Source: Ventricola sp036297385
GTDB lineage: Bacteria > Bacillota > Clostridia > Christensenellales > Aristaeellaceae
Reading direction: 5' to 3'
Length of the DNA: 64,000 nt
Assembly: GCA_036297385.1 (NCBI GenBank)
Contig: JAXJLD010000117.1
Coordinates: 36,580-100,579 of the forward strand
A program made the position numbers and the translations under genes. Each line of letters begins with the position of its first letter. Position 1 is the stretch's first letter. The notes beneath the pieces were generated by a model. It saw nothing but the letters and a program-made list of their open reading frames with translations. It was not told the DNA's origin and searched no databases. This document shows, in pieces, positions 51,272 through 59,772 of this stretch.

Positions 51272-52257
51272 TGGATACGTTAATCGCATGGATTCTTCGC
51301 GCGATCCCCTTTGGCACGATCATCATGTACGGTGCGCTGGGTGAAATCATCACCGAGAAATCCGGCAATCTGAACCTCGGTGTTCCGGGTATCATGTATC
51401 TGGGCGGTTTTGCAGGTTTTGCCAGTGCCTACCTCTATGAGAATACGGCGGCCAATCCGAATATGCTCTTCTGCGTTGTGTTGGCGTTGGTCTGTGCCTT
51501 CATCGCCTCAATGCTAGGCGGCCTGATTTACAGCTTTCTGACCATCACACTGCGTGCCAACCAGAACGTTACAGGTCTTGCCCTGACGACATTCGGCATG
51601 GGCGTAGCCAACTTCTTCGGCGTATTCATCCTTAACGGCCGCACGGCCTCGCAGAGCATGGTCTACAAGACCTTCCAAACGAAGATCCCGGTTCTTTCGG
51701 GCATGGGCGTTATCGGCCAAACGGTCTTTGGCTATGGCTTTATGGTCTACGCAGCCATCGTTTTAGCCATCATCCTGCATCATGTACTCAATCATATGCG
51801 CACCGGTCTGAATCTGCGCGCAATCGGCGAAAATCCGGCAACCGCGGATGCAGCTGGCATCAGCGTCACCCGGTATAAGTACCTAGCCACCTGTCTGGGC
51901 GCGGGCATCTCCGGTCTTGGCGGTCTGTACTATGTGCTGGATTACAATCAGGGCATTTGGGCAACTACCGGACAGATTGAAGCACTTGGCTGGCTGGCTG
52001 TCGCGCTGGTTATCTTTACGACGTGGAAGCCGCTCAACGCCATTTGGGGTTCCTACCTCTTCGGTATGCTCTACTGGCTGTATCAGTTCCTGCCGACGCT
52101 GATTGGCATCAGCGTTCCGGGCTATATCACGGATCTCATCCAGATGGTGCCCTATCTGGTGACTATCGCCGTGCTGATTATGACATCCCTCCGCAAAAAG
52201 CGCGAGGATCAGCCGCCGGCCAGTCTGGGCCTGGCCTATTTCCGCGAAGAACGGTAA
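51271..52257 (+). CDS. nucleoside-type ABC transporter permease 2
   Basis: Second permease (YufQ/NupQ type), 328 residues with eight to ten helices. It shows GALGEIITEKSGNLNLGVPGIMYLGGFAGF near the start and IGENPATADAAGISVTRYKYLATCLGAG, both typical. It overlaps the first permease by one base (TGATG) and ends the importer operon. No clear terminator follows before the mntP promoter. Confidence 0.93.
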   Translation: MDTLIAWILRAIPFGTIIMYGALGEIITEKSGNLNLGVPGIMYLGGFAGFASAYLYENTAANPNMLFCVVLALVCAFIASMLGGLIYSFLTITLRANQNVTGLALTTFGMGVANFFGVFILNGRTASQSMVYKTFQTKIPVLSGMGVIGQTVFGYGFMVYAAIVLAIILHHVLNHMRTGLNLRAIGENPATADAAGISVTRYKYLATCLGAGISGLGGLYYVLDYNQGIWATTGQIEALGWLAVALVIFTTWKPLNAIWGSYLFGMLYWLYQFLPTLIGISVPGYITDLIQMVPYLVTIAVLIMTSLRKKREDQPPASLGLAYFREER

Positions 52258-52273
52258 CATTCTATTGTTACCG

Positions 52274-52303
52274 TTGACAAACATGGGGCTTCGCAGCTAT
52301 ACT
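52274..52303 (+). promoter_or_regulatory. mntP promoter
   Basis: Consensus TTGACA at 52274-52279, 18-bp spacer, TATACT at 52298-52303, directly before the riboswitch. Confidence 0.82.
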
Positions 52304-52316
52304 ACACCTTGTACAT

Positions 52317-52437
52317 ATTGGGGAGTAGTCTGCAAGGTATCCTTGTGATAAGGCCAACATACTGGGGAAACTCTGGCTTTATATGAAATGACGAGACCGA
52401 TCTGCACCATGATAATGGGCGGATCAGGTCTTTTTTC
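52317..52437 (+). promoter_or_regulatory. manganese riboswitch (yybP-ykoY) with expression platform
   Basis: The aptamer begins with the diagnostic GGGGAGTAG (52320-52328) and continues through a GGTATCCTTGTGATA hairpin and a CCAACA-like junction. A stem follows (CTGGGGAAACTCTGG), and the aptamer closes with GACGAGACC near 52391-52399. A hairpin whose arms contain GACCGATC and GGATCAGGTC is followed by TTTTTT at 52431-52436 and overlaps the aptamer 3' end, as expected of a terminator/antiterminator switch. The downstream gene is the Mn2+ exporter mntP, the classic target: Mn2+ binding turns expression on. Confidence 0.88.
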
Positions 52438-52475
52438 TATCCTGCCGCCCTATGATTCAAGGGAGGAATTGAACA

Positions 52476-53033
52476 TTGAGTACTTGGGAACTGTTTGCCG
52501 TCGCGCTAGGGCTAGCAATGGACGCATTTGCTGTCTCTATCTGCAAGGGACTGTCCGTCCGCCGCTGTACACTGCGCCATATGCTGATCTGCGGCGTGTA
52601 TTTCGGTCTATTTCAGGGGTTGATGCCGCTGCTAGGCTATCTGCTTGGTGCGCAATTTGAATCGCTGGTAACAGCGATTGCACCCTACATCGCCTTCATC
52701 ATGTTGGCCCTCATCGGCGCCAACATGATCAAAGAGTCCCGGAGCAAAGAGGCCGATGCCGCCGGAGATGATTTTTCTCCGAAGGCCATGCTTCCGCTCG
52801 CCATCGCGACGAGCATTGATGCGCTCGCCGTGGGCATCAGCTTTGCCTTTTTGCAGGTCAGCATCGTACCTGCCGTTGTCATGATCGGACTGGTTACGCT
52901 TATTTGCTGCATGATAGGCGTTAAGGTCGGCAGCCTGTTCGGAAGCCGCTACAAGTGCTGTGCAGAGTTTCTTGGCGGTTTGGTGCTGATTCTGATGGGA
53001 AGCAAGATCCTGCTTGAGCATCTGATTGGATGA
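52476..53033 (+). CDS. mntP: manganese exporter MntP
   Basis: Exports Mn2+ to prevent intoxication. The 185-residue protein has six helices in two repeats, each with the family's Asp: GLAMDAFAVSICKGL in helix 1 and ATSIDALAVGISFAF in helix 4. The start is TTG 52476 with GGGAGGA eight bases before it, and no ATG fits. Regulation by the preceding Mn2+ riboswitch supports the function. Confidence 0.93.
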   Translation: MSTWELFAVALGLAMDAFAVSICKGLSVRRCTLRHMLICGVYFGLFQGLMPLLGYLLGAQFESLVTAIAPYIAFIMLALIGANMIKESRSKEADAAGDDFSPKAMLPLAIATSIDALAVGISFAFLQVSIVPAVVMIGLVTLICCMIGVKVGSLFGSRYKCCAEFLGGLVLILMGSKILLEHLIG

Positions 53034-53359
53034 GAAGGATTGGCATTCAGTGCTGTTTCGCAGTATTGAACGCCTTTTTCGCAAATCGAATATATTTCAT
53101 ACTATTTCTAAATAAAAGAGCCGTGTTTTCCCCTTCGGTAACGCTGCGCTCCCCGCTGGCTTTCCCTGAACGGCTTCTCCATATAGGATATGTTATGGCT
53201 GTGATTCCGGAAAACTCGCATAGGTGCACAAAGCACTCCTTGCGATTTCCGGCGCTCCGCCTGCTGTTTCTGCCACTGGCGTCGGCAGGGTCCAATCCCT
53301 AGAACCTGCTTAGCTTCGCTCTGAATAAAGTCTTTTGAATGCAGACAGTATAAAAAAAC
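53034..53359. other. intergenic stretch, possibly with a structured RNA
   Basis: No convincing gene is seen in 326 bases: the short open frames lack ribosome binding sites and protein-like composition. AGAGCCGT (53117-53124) can pair with ACGGCTTCT (53170-53178) across a G+C-rich, hairpin-prone interior. That may be a small RNA or decayed sequence. mntP has no obvious terminator of its own here. Confidence 0.35.
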
Positions 53360-53399
53360 AAAGCGGCAAAGCCAGTCTTAACCAGCTTTGCCGCTTTTT
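53360..53399 (-). terminator. terminator after galE
   Basis: Perfect 13-bp arms AAAGCGGCAAAGC and GCTTTGCCGCTTT around 12 bases, with A and T runs on both sides. It may also stop transcripts coming from mntP. Confidence 0.9.
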
Positions 53400-53407
53400 G
53401 ATATCAT

Positions 53408-54421
53408 TTAGTCCTCGTATCCGTTCGGGTTCTGTGTCTGCCAGCGCCAAGAATCGCGGCACATATCCTCCAGATTCTTCTCCGCTACCCAGCCAAGATC
53501 TTCCTTTGCCTTCTTGGGATCGGCCCAGCACTCGGCAATATCGCCCGGGCGGCGGCCAACAATCTTATACGGAACCTTTACGCCGTTTACCTTTTCAAAT
53601 GCATTCACGATGTCCAGCACACTGTAACCATGACCCGTACCGAGGTTTACAATCTCCGTGCCGGTATGCGTCATCGCATAGTTTGCCGCTGCAACATGAC
53701 CCTTCGCCAGATCAACAACGTGGATATAATCCCGCACACCCGTGCCATCCGGGGTCGGATAGTCGTTGCCAAATACGGACAGGAACCCGCGCTTACCGGA
53801 AGCCACCTGCGTAATGTAAGGCATCAGGTTGTTCGGAATGCCGTTGGGCATCTCGCCAATGCGTCCGCTCTCATGTGCGCCAATCGGATTAAAATAGCGC
53901 AGGAGCACCACAGACCAATCCGGGTTTGCCACCGCAACATCCGTGAGGATGCGCTCGTTCATGTACTTCGTCCAGCCGTAGGGGTTGGTGCAGCTCGTAG
54001 GCATGGTCTCATCCAGCGGCATATGATCCGGAATACCATAAACCGTTGCGGAGGAGCTGAAAATAAAGCGCTTCACGCCGTTCTTCTTCATCGCCTCGCA
54101 GACCGTCAGCGTACAGTCCAGATTGTTGCGATAATATGCCAGCGGCTTAGCGACAGACTCGCCAACAGCCTTGTAGGCAGCAAAATGAATGACTGCATCA
54201 ATCTCATTCTCGGCAAAGATCCGATCCATCGCTGCAAAATCACAGCAATCCGCCTGATAGAACTTGACGGATTTTCCAGTCAGCTCCTGCACACGATGCA
54301 GGGATTTTTCGCTGCTGTTGTAGAGATTATCCACCACCACCACGCTATGACCTGCACGAAGCAGCTCCACAGCCGTATGCGAACCGATAAATCCGGCGCC
54401 GCCGGTCAGAAGGATATTCAT
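53408..54421 (-). CDS. galE: UDP-glucose 4-epimerase
   Basis: Interconverts UDP-glucose and UDP-galactose with bound NAD+. The 337 residues show the Rossmann motif TGGAGFIGS at 6-14, HFAAYKAVGES, the catalytic SSSATVYG Ser/Thr region and Tyr-x-x-x-Lys in YGWTK, then LRYFNPIGAH. Length and motifs are those of the standard bacterial enzyme. Monocistronic with its own promoter and terminator; no galK or galT nearby. Confidence 0.96.
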   Translation of the reverse strand: MNILLTGGAGFIGSHTAVELLRAGHSVVVVDNLYNSSEKSLHRVQELTGKSVKFYQADCCDFAAMDRIFAENEIDAVIHFAAYKAVGESVAKPLAYYRNNLDCTLTVCEAMKKNGVKRFIFSSSATVYGIPDHMPLDETMPTSCTNPYGWTKYMNERILTDVAVANPDWSVVLLRYFNPIGAHESGRIGEMPNGIPNNLMPYITQVASGKRGFLSVFGNDYPTPDGTGVRDYIHVVDLAKGHVAAANYAMTHTGTEIVNLGTGHGYSVLDIVNAFEKVNGVKVPYKIVGRRPGDIAECWADPKKAKEDLGWVAEKNLEDMCRDSWRWQTQNPNGYED

Positions 54422-54476
54422 TGGACGATTCCCCTCTCTCTTCTCTCCGCAAATGGTAAATTTTTATCTTTCTACA

Positions 54477-54505
54477 ATTATACCACGAGTCTCAAAACAT
54501 GGCAA
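54477..54505 (-). promoter_or_regulatory. galE promoter
   Basis: Minus-strand TTGCCA (54500-54505), 17-bp spacer, and TATAAT (54477-54482) preceded by TGG (extended -10). Confidence 0.8.
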
Positions 54506-54564
54506 TCACAATCTTGCTTTCCTCAGCCAATACACCCTTCAAACGCACGGACATTAAAATGTGA

Positions 54565-55197
54565 TCAGCACTCCATGTCCTTCACCAGCACCGCGCGGCA
54601 CGGCGATCCATTTTCACCCGGAAGGCTTAGCGGAAGCGCACTCAGGAAATAATTCTCCTCCGTCACCTGCGCAAGACAAAGCCCTTCAAGAATTGCAATA
54701 CCTGCATTCAGCAGCGCACGATGCACCGCGCCATCACCCGTTTCCATATTTTCAACCGTCGGCGAATCGATGCCCACCAGCTTCACCCGCTGCTGTGCCA
54801 AATACTCTGCCGCGCGCAGGCTCAACACAGCAGGATTAAATCTGCCGGGTCTGGATGCGTACGCACCAATCGGGTCAGTGCGCAGCAAGATGCGTTCACC
54901 CTCAAGAATCCGATGTTCTGCCAACATCTTCTCCGTAATGATGTCCGTCTTGAAGGTCAGCACGCGGCACGGCCCGATGTAGCAATCCAGCGGCATACTT
55001 TCCAGCGGTGCACCACCGGGAATCATGTGCAGCGGCGCATCTGCATGCGTGCCGCAATGGCTGCCAATGGTCAGCTCACTGACTTCACACATATCCCCCT
55101 GCTTAAAACTGGAACACGGATGGCTGTGAAAATGCGGATCGCCGGAGTAAACTGTCATCTCCGAATGGATCTTCTGCGAAATATCAATGATCTTCAT
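54565..55197 (-). CDS. cyclase/arylformamidase-family metal-dependent hydrolase
   Basis: The 210-residue protein has the family motif GSHCGTHADAPLHM (HxGTHxDxPxH type), which binds the catalytic metal, and ends with AGIAILEGLCLAQV and ENYFLSALPLSLPGENGSP, also typical. Members include kynurenine formamidase, isatin hydrolase and polyketide cyclases; no tryptophan-degradation genes are nearby, so the substrate stays open. ATG 55197 is one base after the stop of the preceding carboxypeptidase gene (TAATATG), implying coupled translation. Confidence 0.85.
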   Translation of the reverse strand: MKIIDISQKIHSEMTVYSGDPHFHSHPCSSFKQGDMCEVSELTIGSHCGTHADAPLHMIPGGAPLESMPLDCYIGPCRVLTFKTDIITEKMLAEHRILEGERILLRTDPIGAYASRPGRFNPAVLSLRAAEYLAQQRVKLVGIDSPTVENMETGDGAVHRALLNAGIAILEGLCLAQVTEENYFLSALPLSLPGENGSPCRAVLVKDMEC

Positions 55198-55198
55198 A

Positions 55199-55972
55199 TT
55201 ATTTCCCCGCAGCCTCATACTCGGCTACGGCCTCCTTCCATTCCTGCGTGAACTCCTCCAGACAAAGGTTCTCGTCGCGCATATACTGTGCCACCTGAAC
55301 GCCCACATAGCGCAGGTGCCATGGCTCATAGGTAATCCCTGTGATCTCCTCTTTATCTTTCTGATATCGGAGGATAAATCCATAATCCCAGCAGTTTTCT
55401 GCCAGCCACTTTCCCTGCTTGGTTTCACCAAATGCACTCGTAAACTTTTTTCCGATGCCGGCCTTGTTGATGACGTCAATCCCCAAACCCGTCTGATGGT
55501 CAGACGAACCGGGATAGGCCACTACGCCGTCATCCTTGCCGTTGTTGCGCTCCAGTCGATTGTAATACATCGTCTTTTGCGTGCGATAGCTGCGGTAGCC
55601 GGAATGCGCATACAGATAGATGCCGTCTTCTTCCGCCGCATCAAAGAGCGCGCACAGCGCGTCTGCCGCCGCTTGCCGCATCTGAATCGGATCATAGCTG
55701 ATCTTTCGGCAGTTCAGATCCTTGGTCAAATCCTCCGGCACATAGTTCTCATCCAGAAGGTTTTCCTGATTGGCCAGTACGATGTACTCGCTCGTATGAA
55801 GCAGCTCATAGGAAATGGGATATGTCCATTCCACACCCGCCGGTTCCTCCTCCTCCTCGATGGTCTGCGCTTCTTGGATATCACCAAGCGCAGAGAGATC
55901 CAGCACATCCGCAGCACCGGGAACTGCCAACAACATCAAATATGCCGCAAGCAGCAATATCCACTTATTCAT
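55199..55972 (-). CDS. M15B D,D-carboxypeptidase, VanY-like (copy 2)
   Basis: Would trim terminal D-Ala from peptidoglycan stems outside the membrane. The 257-residue protein has an N-terminal signal or anchor segment, an acidic linker (QTIEEEEEP) and the zinc peptidase domain with HSGYRSYRTQ, SSDHQTGLGIDV (zinc His and Asp) and EPWHLRYVG (catalytic Glu and zinc His). It overlaps the upstream paralogue by 8 bp. Vancomycin resistance should not be inferred; no vanH, vanA or vanX is present. Confidence 0.92.
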   Translation of the reverse strand: MNKWILLLAAYLMLLAVPGAADVLDLSALGDIQEAQTIEEEEEPAGVEWTYPISYELLHTSEYIVLANQENLLDENYVPEDLTKDLNCRKISYDPIQMRQAAADALCALFDAAEEDGIYLYAHSGYRSYRTQKTMYYNRLERNNGKDDGVVAYPGSSDHQTGLGIDVINKAGIGKKFTSAFGETKQGKWLAENCWDYGFILRYQKDKEEITGITYEPWHLRYVGVQVAQYMRDENLCLEEFTQEWKEAVAEYEAAGK

Positions 55973-56663
55973 GGTCTATCGTGCCTCCTTCCAGAAATTG
56001 TACGCGATCAGTGCGCATATTCAAAAGGTACTCCTCCAGCGTCCAATTCTGCGCATATATCTGTGCCGCAGCATCATGACCGACATAGCGAATATGCCAT
56101 GGCTCGTATATATACCCCGTAATCTGCGTCTTATCCTTGGGATAGCGCAGGATAAAGCCATGCTCATGTGCATGAGCCGCCAACCACTGTCCCTCTGGCG
56201 TATTGCCAAAGTCCTCCACTAACCCAGAGCCCAGCGAAGAGTGACCCTCCACATCCATCGCCAGCCCCGTCTGATGTTCCGAATAGCCGGGCTTGGCTAC
56301 GCTGGCGTTAGCAGCCTTCTCGCTCATCTTCTCAAGCTTGCGTTCAAAAATCGCCTTCTGCGTGGAATAGCTTCGAAATCCGCTGGTGGCATAGAGTGTT
56401 ATGCCGTCTGCCTGCGCGGCATCAAAGAGCGATTCTAACGCCTCTGCCGCCTCCGGACGCATATAGATGTTCTCAGAAAACGCTTCCTTCGTCGGTGTAA
56501 CATCAGGCTTCACCAGCGTCAGCGGTACAGACGGCGCACGATTGTATTTGTTGACCAGAATCAATACGTCCGTTGGATCCTGATGCGGCATCATGAATGC
56601 CCATGCCTCGAACATCATGGCCGCACCGATGGTCAGCGCAGCCAATGCCCGTGCTGCCAGCAT
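55965..56663 (-). CDS. M15B D,D-carboxypeptidase, VanY-like (copy 1)
   Basis: Paralogue of the following gene, 232 residues. It has an N-terminal hydrophobic anchor (about 5-24), then TSGFRSYSTQ, PGYSEHQTGLAMDV and EPWHIRYVG, so all zinc ligands and the catalytic Glu are present. AAAGGA lies about 11 bases before ATG 56663. It lies 18 bp after hflX and is probably in the same transcript. Confidence 0.92.
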   Translation of the reverse strand: MLAARALAALTIGAAMMFEAWAFMMPHQDPTDVLILVNKYNRAPSVPLTLVKPDVTPTKEAFSENIYMRPEAAEALESLFDAAQADGITLYATSGFRSYSTQKAIFERKLEKMSEKAANASVAKPGYSEHQTGLAMDVEGHSSLGSGLVEDFGNTPEGQWLAAHAHEHGFILRYPKDKTQITGYIYEPWHIRYVGHDAAAQIYAQNWTLEEYLLNMRTDRVQFLEGGTIDHE

Positions 56664-56681
56664 ATCATCCCGTTCCTTTCT

Positions 56682-58454
56682 TCACTCTGCCCAGACCAGC
56701 GCATCCGTGCCCAGTCCGGCAGCAAGACGGCCATGGAGCGCATCGTCCACCAGCGCCTCCAGCACAACACCTTGATCGGTGTATTCCTCGGAAAGCACGC
56801 TACCTTCGCTGTGAATTGTCGATACCCATGCCCCCTGTGCATACGGAATGGTCACCCGCAGTTTGCGCTGTACTCCGCGAATCTGCCGCCGAACCTCCTC
56901 CAGAAGCTGCGGAATGCCTTCGCCAGTCTTAGCACTGATATAGAATGCGCCCGGCCATTGCGGTCGCTCTGCCAGAAGATCCACCTTGTTGATCACGTCA
57001 ATTTTCGGACGATCCTCTGCACCAAGCGAGGACAACACCTCCAGCACCACATCGTGTTGGCGAAGCATCTCTTCCGACGATCCGTCTGAAACAACCATCA
57101 GAATATCTGCCAGAAGCGCTTCTTCCAGCGTGGAGCGGAATGCATCCACCAGCGCGTGTGGCAGCTTGCTGATGAAGCCAACAGTATCCACCAGCAAGAA
57201 TTCTCCACCGCCCGGCATTTTGACCGTGCGCACCACAGGATCGAGCGTCGCGAAGAGCTTGTCCTCCGCCAGCACATTCGCATCGCTGAGCGCATTGAGC
57301 AGCGTGGATTTACCCGCGTTTGTATAGCCCACCAGTGCAACGACCGGCACTCGGTTCTTCTCCCGGCGCGAACGGCGCAGGCTGCGCTGCTCATCCAGTT
57401 CGCGGATCTCACGCCGCAGATCGCTCATGCGCCGACGAATTCGCCGCCTGTCCATTTCCAACCGCGTTTCGCCCGGTCCTCTGGTGCCGATACCGCCGCC
57501 CAAGCGGGACATCGACACGCCATGTCCCAGCAATCGCGGAAGCTGATAAGCCATCTGTGCCAGCTCTACCTGAAGCCGTCCCTCGCGGGACTGGGCACGT
57601 TGGGCAAAGATGTCCAGAATCAACGCCGTGCGGTCAATCACCTTCACGCCGCGCAGAACATCCTCCAGATTACGCGTCTGCACCCCGGACAACTCGTCAT
57701 CAAAGATGACGATATCCGCCTCCTTGGCCTGACAATCGAGCGCCAGTTCTTCTGCCTTGCCGCTTCCAATATAGGTTGCCGTATCCGGCCGGGTTTTCTT
57801 TTGCAGCATGGTACCTACAACTACCGCGCCCGCCGTATCCGCCAGACGCGCCAGCTCTTCAAGCGAGCGCTCGCTGTCCATACCCACCAGATACGCCCGC
57901 TCTTGCTCGTCCTCTGTGCTATTGCTCGCACCGATGAGTACCTCCTGATCGGCGCGTTCGATAGCGTCCATCCATGCGCGCTGCGGAATCTTCTTGACCG
58001 GCACAATCTCCGTCAGAAGAACCTTGTTCACACCGCCGATTGCCTCTCCTAAGAACGCAGCCTGTATGCCGGTCGCCCGCCCGTCCTTCGCGCCGACAGC
58101 CGCCATCGCATCAAAGCGCATCGCGCGAAGCGAGCTGATATCCACATCCGAAAGCTGCGGGTTGCCACCCGGATGGGTATGAATGCAGCGAATCATGCTC
58201 AGCCGGCGCGTGTTGCGACGCAGGTGCATATCCTTGAGATCCACACTGTTTAGTCCACCAATGGTAATATCCAGAATGGAACCACTGCGCGACACATAGA
58301 TGCTGATTTCGCGGTTGATGGCACAGGTAAACGCTGCCAGCACATCCAGCAATTCCGGAGGGGCAAAAACCTCTCCGGTCAAATCGAGGTCATAGAGCGT
58401 TTCCAGCTTGGCCAGCATGGAATCGCGAATTCCCTCCTTATTCCCGTAGATCAT
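56682..58454 (-). CDS. hflX: GTPase HflX with N-terminal JAMM-like domain
   Basis: Ribosome-associated GTPase that splits or rescues stalled 70S ribosomes. The 590 residues exceed the usual 420 because of an N-terminal domain of about 185. The HflX part has the GTP-bdg_N region (TATYIGSGKAEELA), RLGGGIGTRGPGET and the G domain with G1 GYTNAGKST at 376-384, G3 DTVGF and G4 NKVD. The extension contains HTHP at 92-95, Ser102 and Asp105 (spacing HxHPx6SxxD), plus Glu49 (NREIS), 43 residues before the first His, which fits the JAMM/MPN+ zinc protease signature. ATG 58454 has AAAGGAG about eight bases upstream. Long HflX proteins with this domain are, from memory, common in clostridia. Confidence 0.93.
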   Translation of the reverse strand: MIYGNKEGIRDSMLAKLETLYDLDLTGEVFAPPELLDVLAAFTCAINREISIYVSRSGSILDITIGGLNSVDLKDMHLRRNTRRLSMIRCIHTHPGGNPQLSDVDISSLRAMRFDAMAAVGAKDGRATGIQAAFLGEAIGGVNKVLLTEIVPVKKIPQRAWMDAIERADQEVLIGASNSTEDEQERAYLVGMDSERSLEELARLADTAGAVVVGTMLQKKTRPDTATYIGSGKAEELALDCQAKEADIVIFDDELSGVQTRNLEDVLRGVKVIDRTALILDIFAQRAQSREGRLQVELAQMAYQLPRLLGHGVSMSRLGGGIGTRGPGETRLEMDRRRIRRRMSDLRREIRELDEQRSLRRSRREKNRVPVVALVGYTNAGKSTLLNALSDANVLAEDKLFATLDPVVRTVKMPGGGEFLLVDTVGFISKLPHALVDAFRSTLEEALLADILMVVSDGSSEEMLRQHDVVLEVLSSLGAEDRPKIDVINKVDLLAERPQWPGAFYISAKTGEGIPQLLEEVRRQIRGVQRKLRVTIPYAQGAWVSTIHSEGSVLSEEYTDQGVVLEALVDDALHGRLAAGLGTDALVWAE

Positions 58455-58466
58455 GATAATCTCCTT

Positions 58467-59576
58467 TTATCGTTTCAAAATCTGCCGCATCGCCGCTGCG
58501 ACTGCGGTAACCTCGTCTTCAGTATTGTCACTTCCCAAGGAAAAGCGGACATCAGCGCCCATTTGTGCGCCCATTGCCTGCAAGACATGGGAGCGCTCCG
58601 CAGCGCCCGAAGCACATGCGCTTCCCGAAGAAGCGGCAATGCCCGCCATGTCCAGCCGCATCAAGAGTGCCGTGCTGTGCATACCGGCAACAGTCACATG
58701 GAGATGTCCCGGAAGGCGGTTCTCCCGATCACCATTCACCCAAATGCCCGGAATATCCAACAGAGCCCTCTCAAGCTCATCACGCAACCGCGATACACGC
58801 CGCGTGTTTTCTGCCATATGCTGCACGGATAACGACAGAGCGTGCGCCATGCCCACAATACCCGGCACATTCTCCGTACCTGCACGCAATCCGCGCTCCT
58901 GCGCACCGCCAAATATCAAGCTATTCAGCCGAACGCCGTCACGCACAATCAGCGCACCGATACCCTTTGGCCCACCAAATTTGTGTGCTGAAAGCGAGAG
59001 CATATCCAGAGAGAGATCTTCCATCCTGATGGGAATGTGTCCCACAGCCTGCACGGCATCGGTATGCATCAATATACCATGTGCGTGTGCGATTTCAGCT
59101 AGCTCCGCAATCGGCTCAATCGTTCCCACCTCATTGTTGGCCATCATCACAGACGCCATCAATGTATCCAGTCGAATGGCCTTCAAGAAATCATCCTTAG
59201 ATACGCGACCTTTTTCATCCACATCCAGATAGGTCACCTGCCATCCCCATCGCTCCAGCGCCGCACAAGTTTGCAGCACGGCATGATGCTCAATCTGCGA
59301 TGTAATGATATGCTTTTTCTGCATTTGGGCAGTCGCGGCGCCCAGAATCGCCCATGTGTCGGATTCGCTGCCGCCCGAAGTAAAGTACACCTCGCTGCGC
59401 TGCACACCCATAGCTTTGGCCAACTCGCACCGTGCAGCGTCGATTGCATGACGCGCCTCGCGAGCTAGGCCATATCCGCCGCTAGCATTCCCGAATGAAG
59501 TAGAAAAATAGGGCATCATTACCGCCAACACTTCGCTGTCGACGGAGGTAGTCGCCGCATGATCCATATATATCAT
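58467..59576 (-). CDS. cysteine desulfurase, NifS/IscS-like
   Basis: PLP enzyme that takes sulfur from cysteine for Fe-S clusters or thio-modification. The 369-residue protein has the MDHAATTSVD start, the PLP Lys in SLSAHKFGGPKG near residue 200 and the catalytic Cys in SSGSACASGA near 320, with the long loop of group I enzymes. No iscU, thiI or mnmA gene is adjacent; in many Firmicutes such stand-alone enzymes serve tRNA thiolation or a specific Fe-S protein. First gene of the operon with hflX 12 bp downstream. GAGGGG precedes ATG 59576. Confidence 0.93.
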   Translation of the reverse strand: MIYMDHAATTSVDSEVLAVMMPYFSTSFGNASGGYGLAREARHAIDAARCELAKAMGVQRSEVYFTSGGSESDTWAILGAATAQMQKKHIITSQIEHHAVLQTCAALERWGWQVTYLDVDEKGRVSKDDFLKAIRLDTLMASVMMANNEVGTIEPIAELAEIAHAHGILMHTDAVQAVGHIPIRMEDLSLDMLSLSAHKFGGPKGIGALIVRDGVRLNSLIFGGAQERGLRAGTENVPGIVGMAHALSLSVQHMAENTRRVSRLRDELERALLDIPGIWVNGDRENRLPGHLHVTVAGMHSTALLMRLDMAGIAASSGSACASGAAERSHVLQAMGAQMGADVRFSLGSDNTEDEVTAVAAAMRQILKR

Positions 59577-59615
59577 GCCAATACGCCCCTCTCTTTCAAA
59601 ACTTCATACACAATA

Positions 59616-59644
59616 ATTTTACCCATTGTATGCAACCCTGTCAA
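59616..59644 (-). promoter_or_regulatory. promoter of the desulfurase-hflX operon
   Basis: Minus-strand consensus TTGACA (59639-59644), 17-bp spacer, TAAAAT (59616-59621). Confidence 0.8.
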
Positions 59645-59691
59645 CCACAAAGTTCACATGGTCACCCTTTCAGCTTTGTCTATCTGCCAAC

Positions 59692-59728
59692 AAAAAGCGT
59701 ACCGGCATACTGCTGCCGATACGCTTTT
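59692..59728 (-). terminator. terminator after glyA
   Basis: On the minus strand AAAAGCGTATCGGCA pairs with TGCCGGTACGCTTTT (one G-T pair) around six bases, ending in a T run. Confidence 0.9.
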
Positions 59729-59772
59729 GTACGCGCCACTTTCAGCGCATTTATTCTTCTGCTATCTTTGCG

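Noticed and set aside
53047..53295. 82-codon minus-strand frame in the mntP-galE gap
   Set aside because: No ribosome binding site or recognisable domain, and the composition is unlike neighbouring genes.
55199..56663. A vancomycin-resistance cluster
   Set aside because: Only VanY-type carboxypeptidases are present; no ligase, dehydrogenase, dipeptidase or VanRS genes are nearby.
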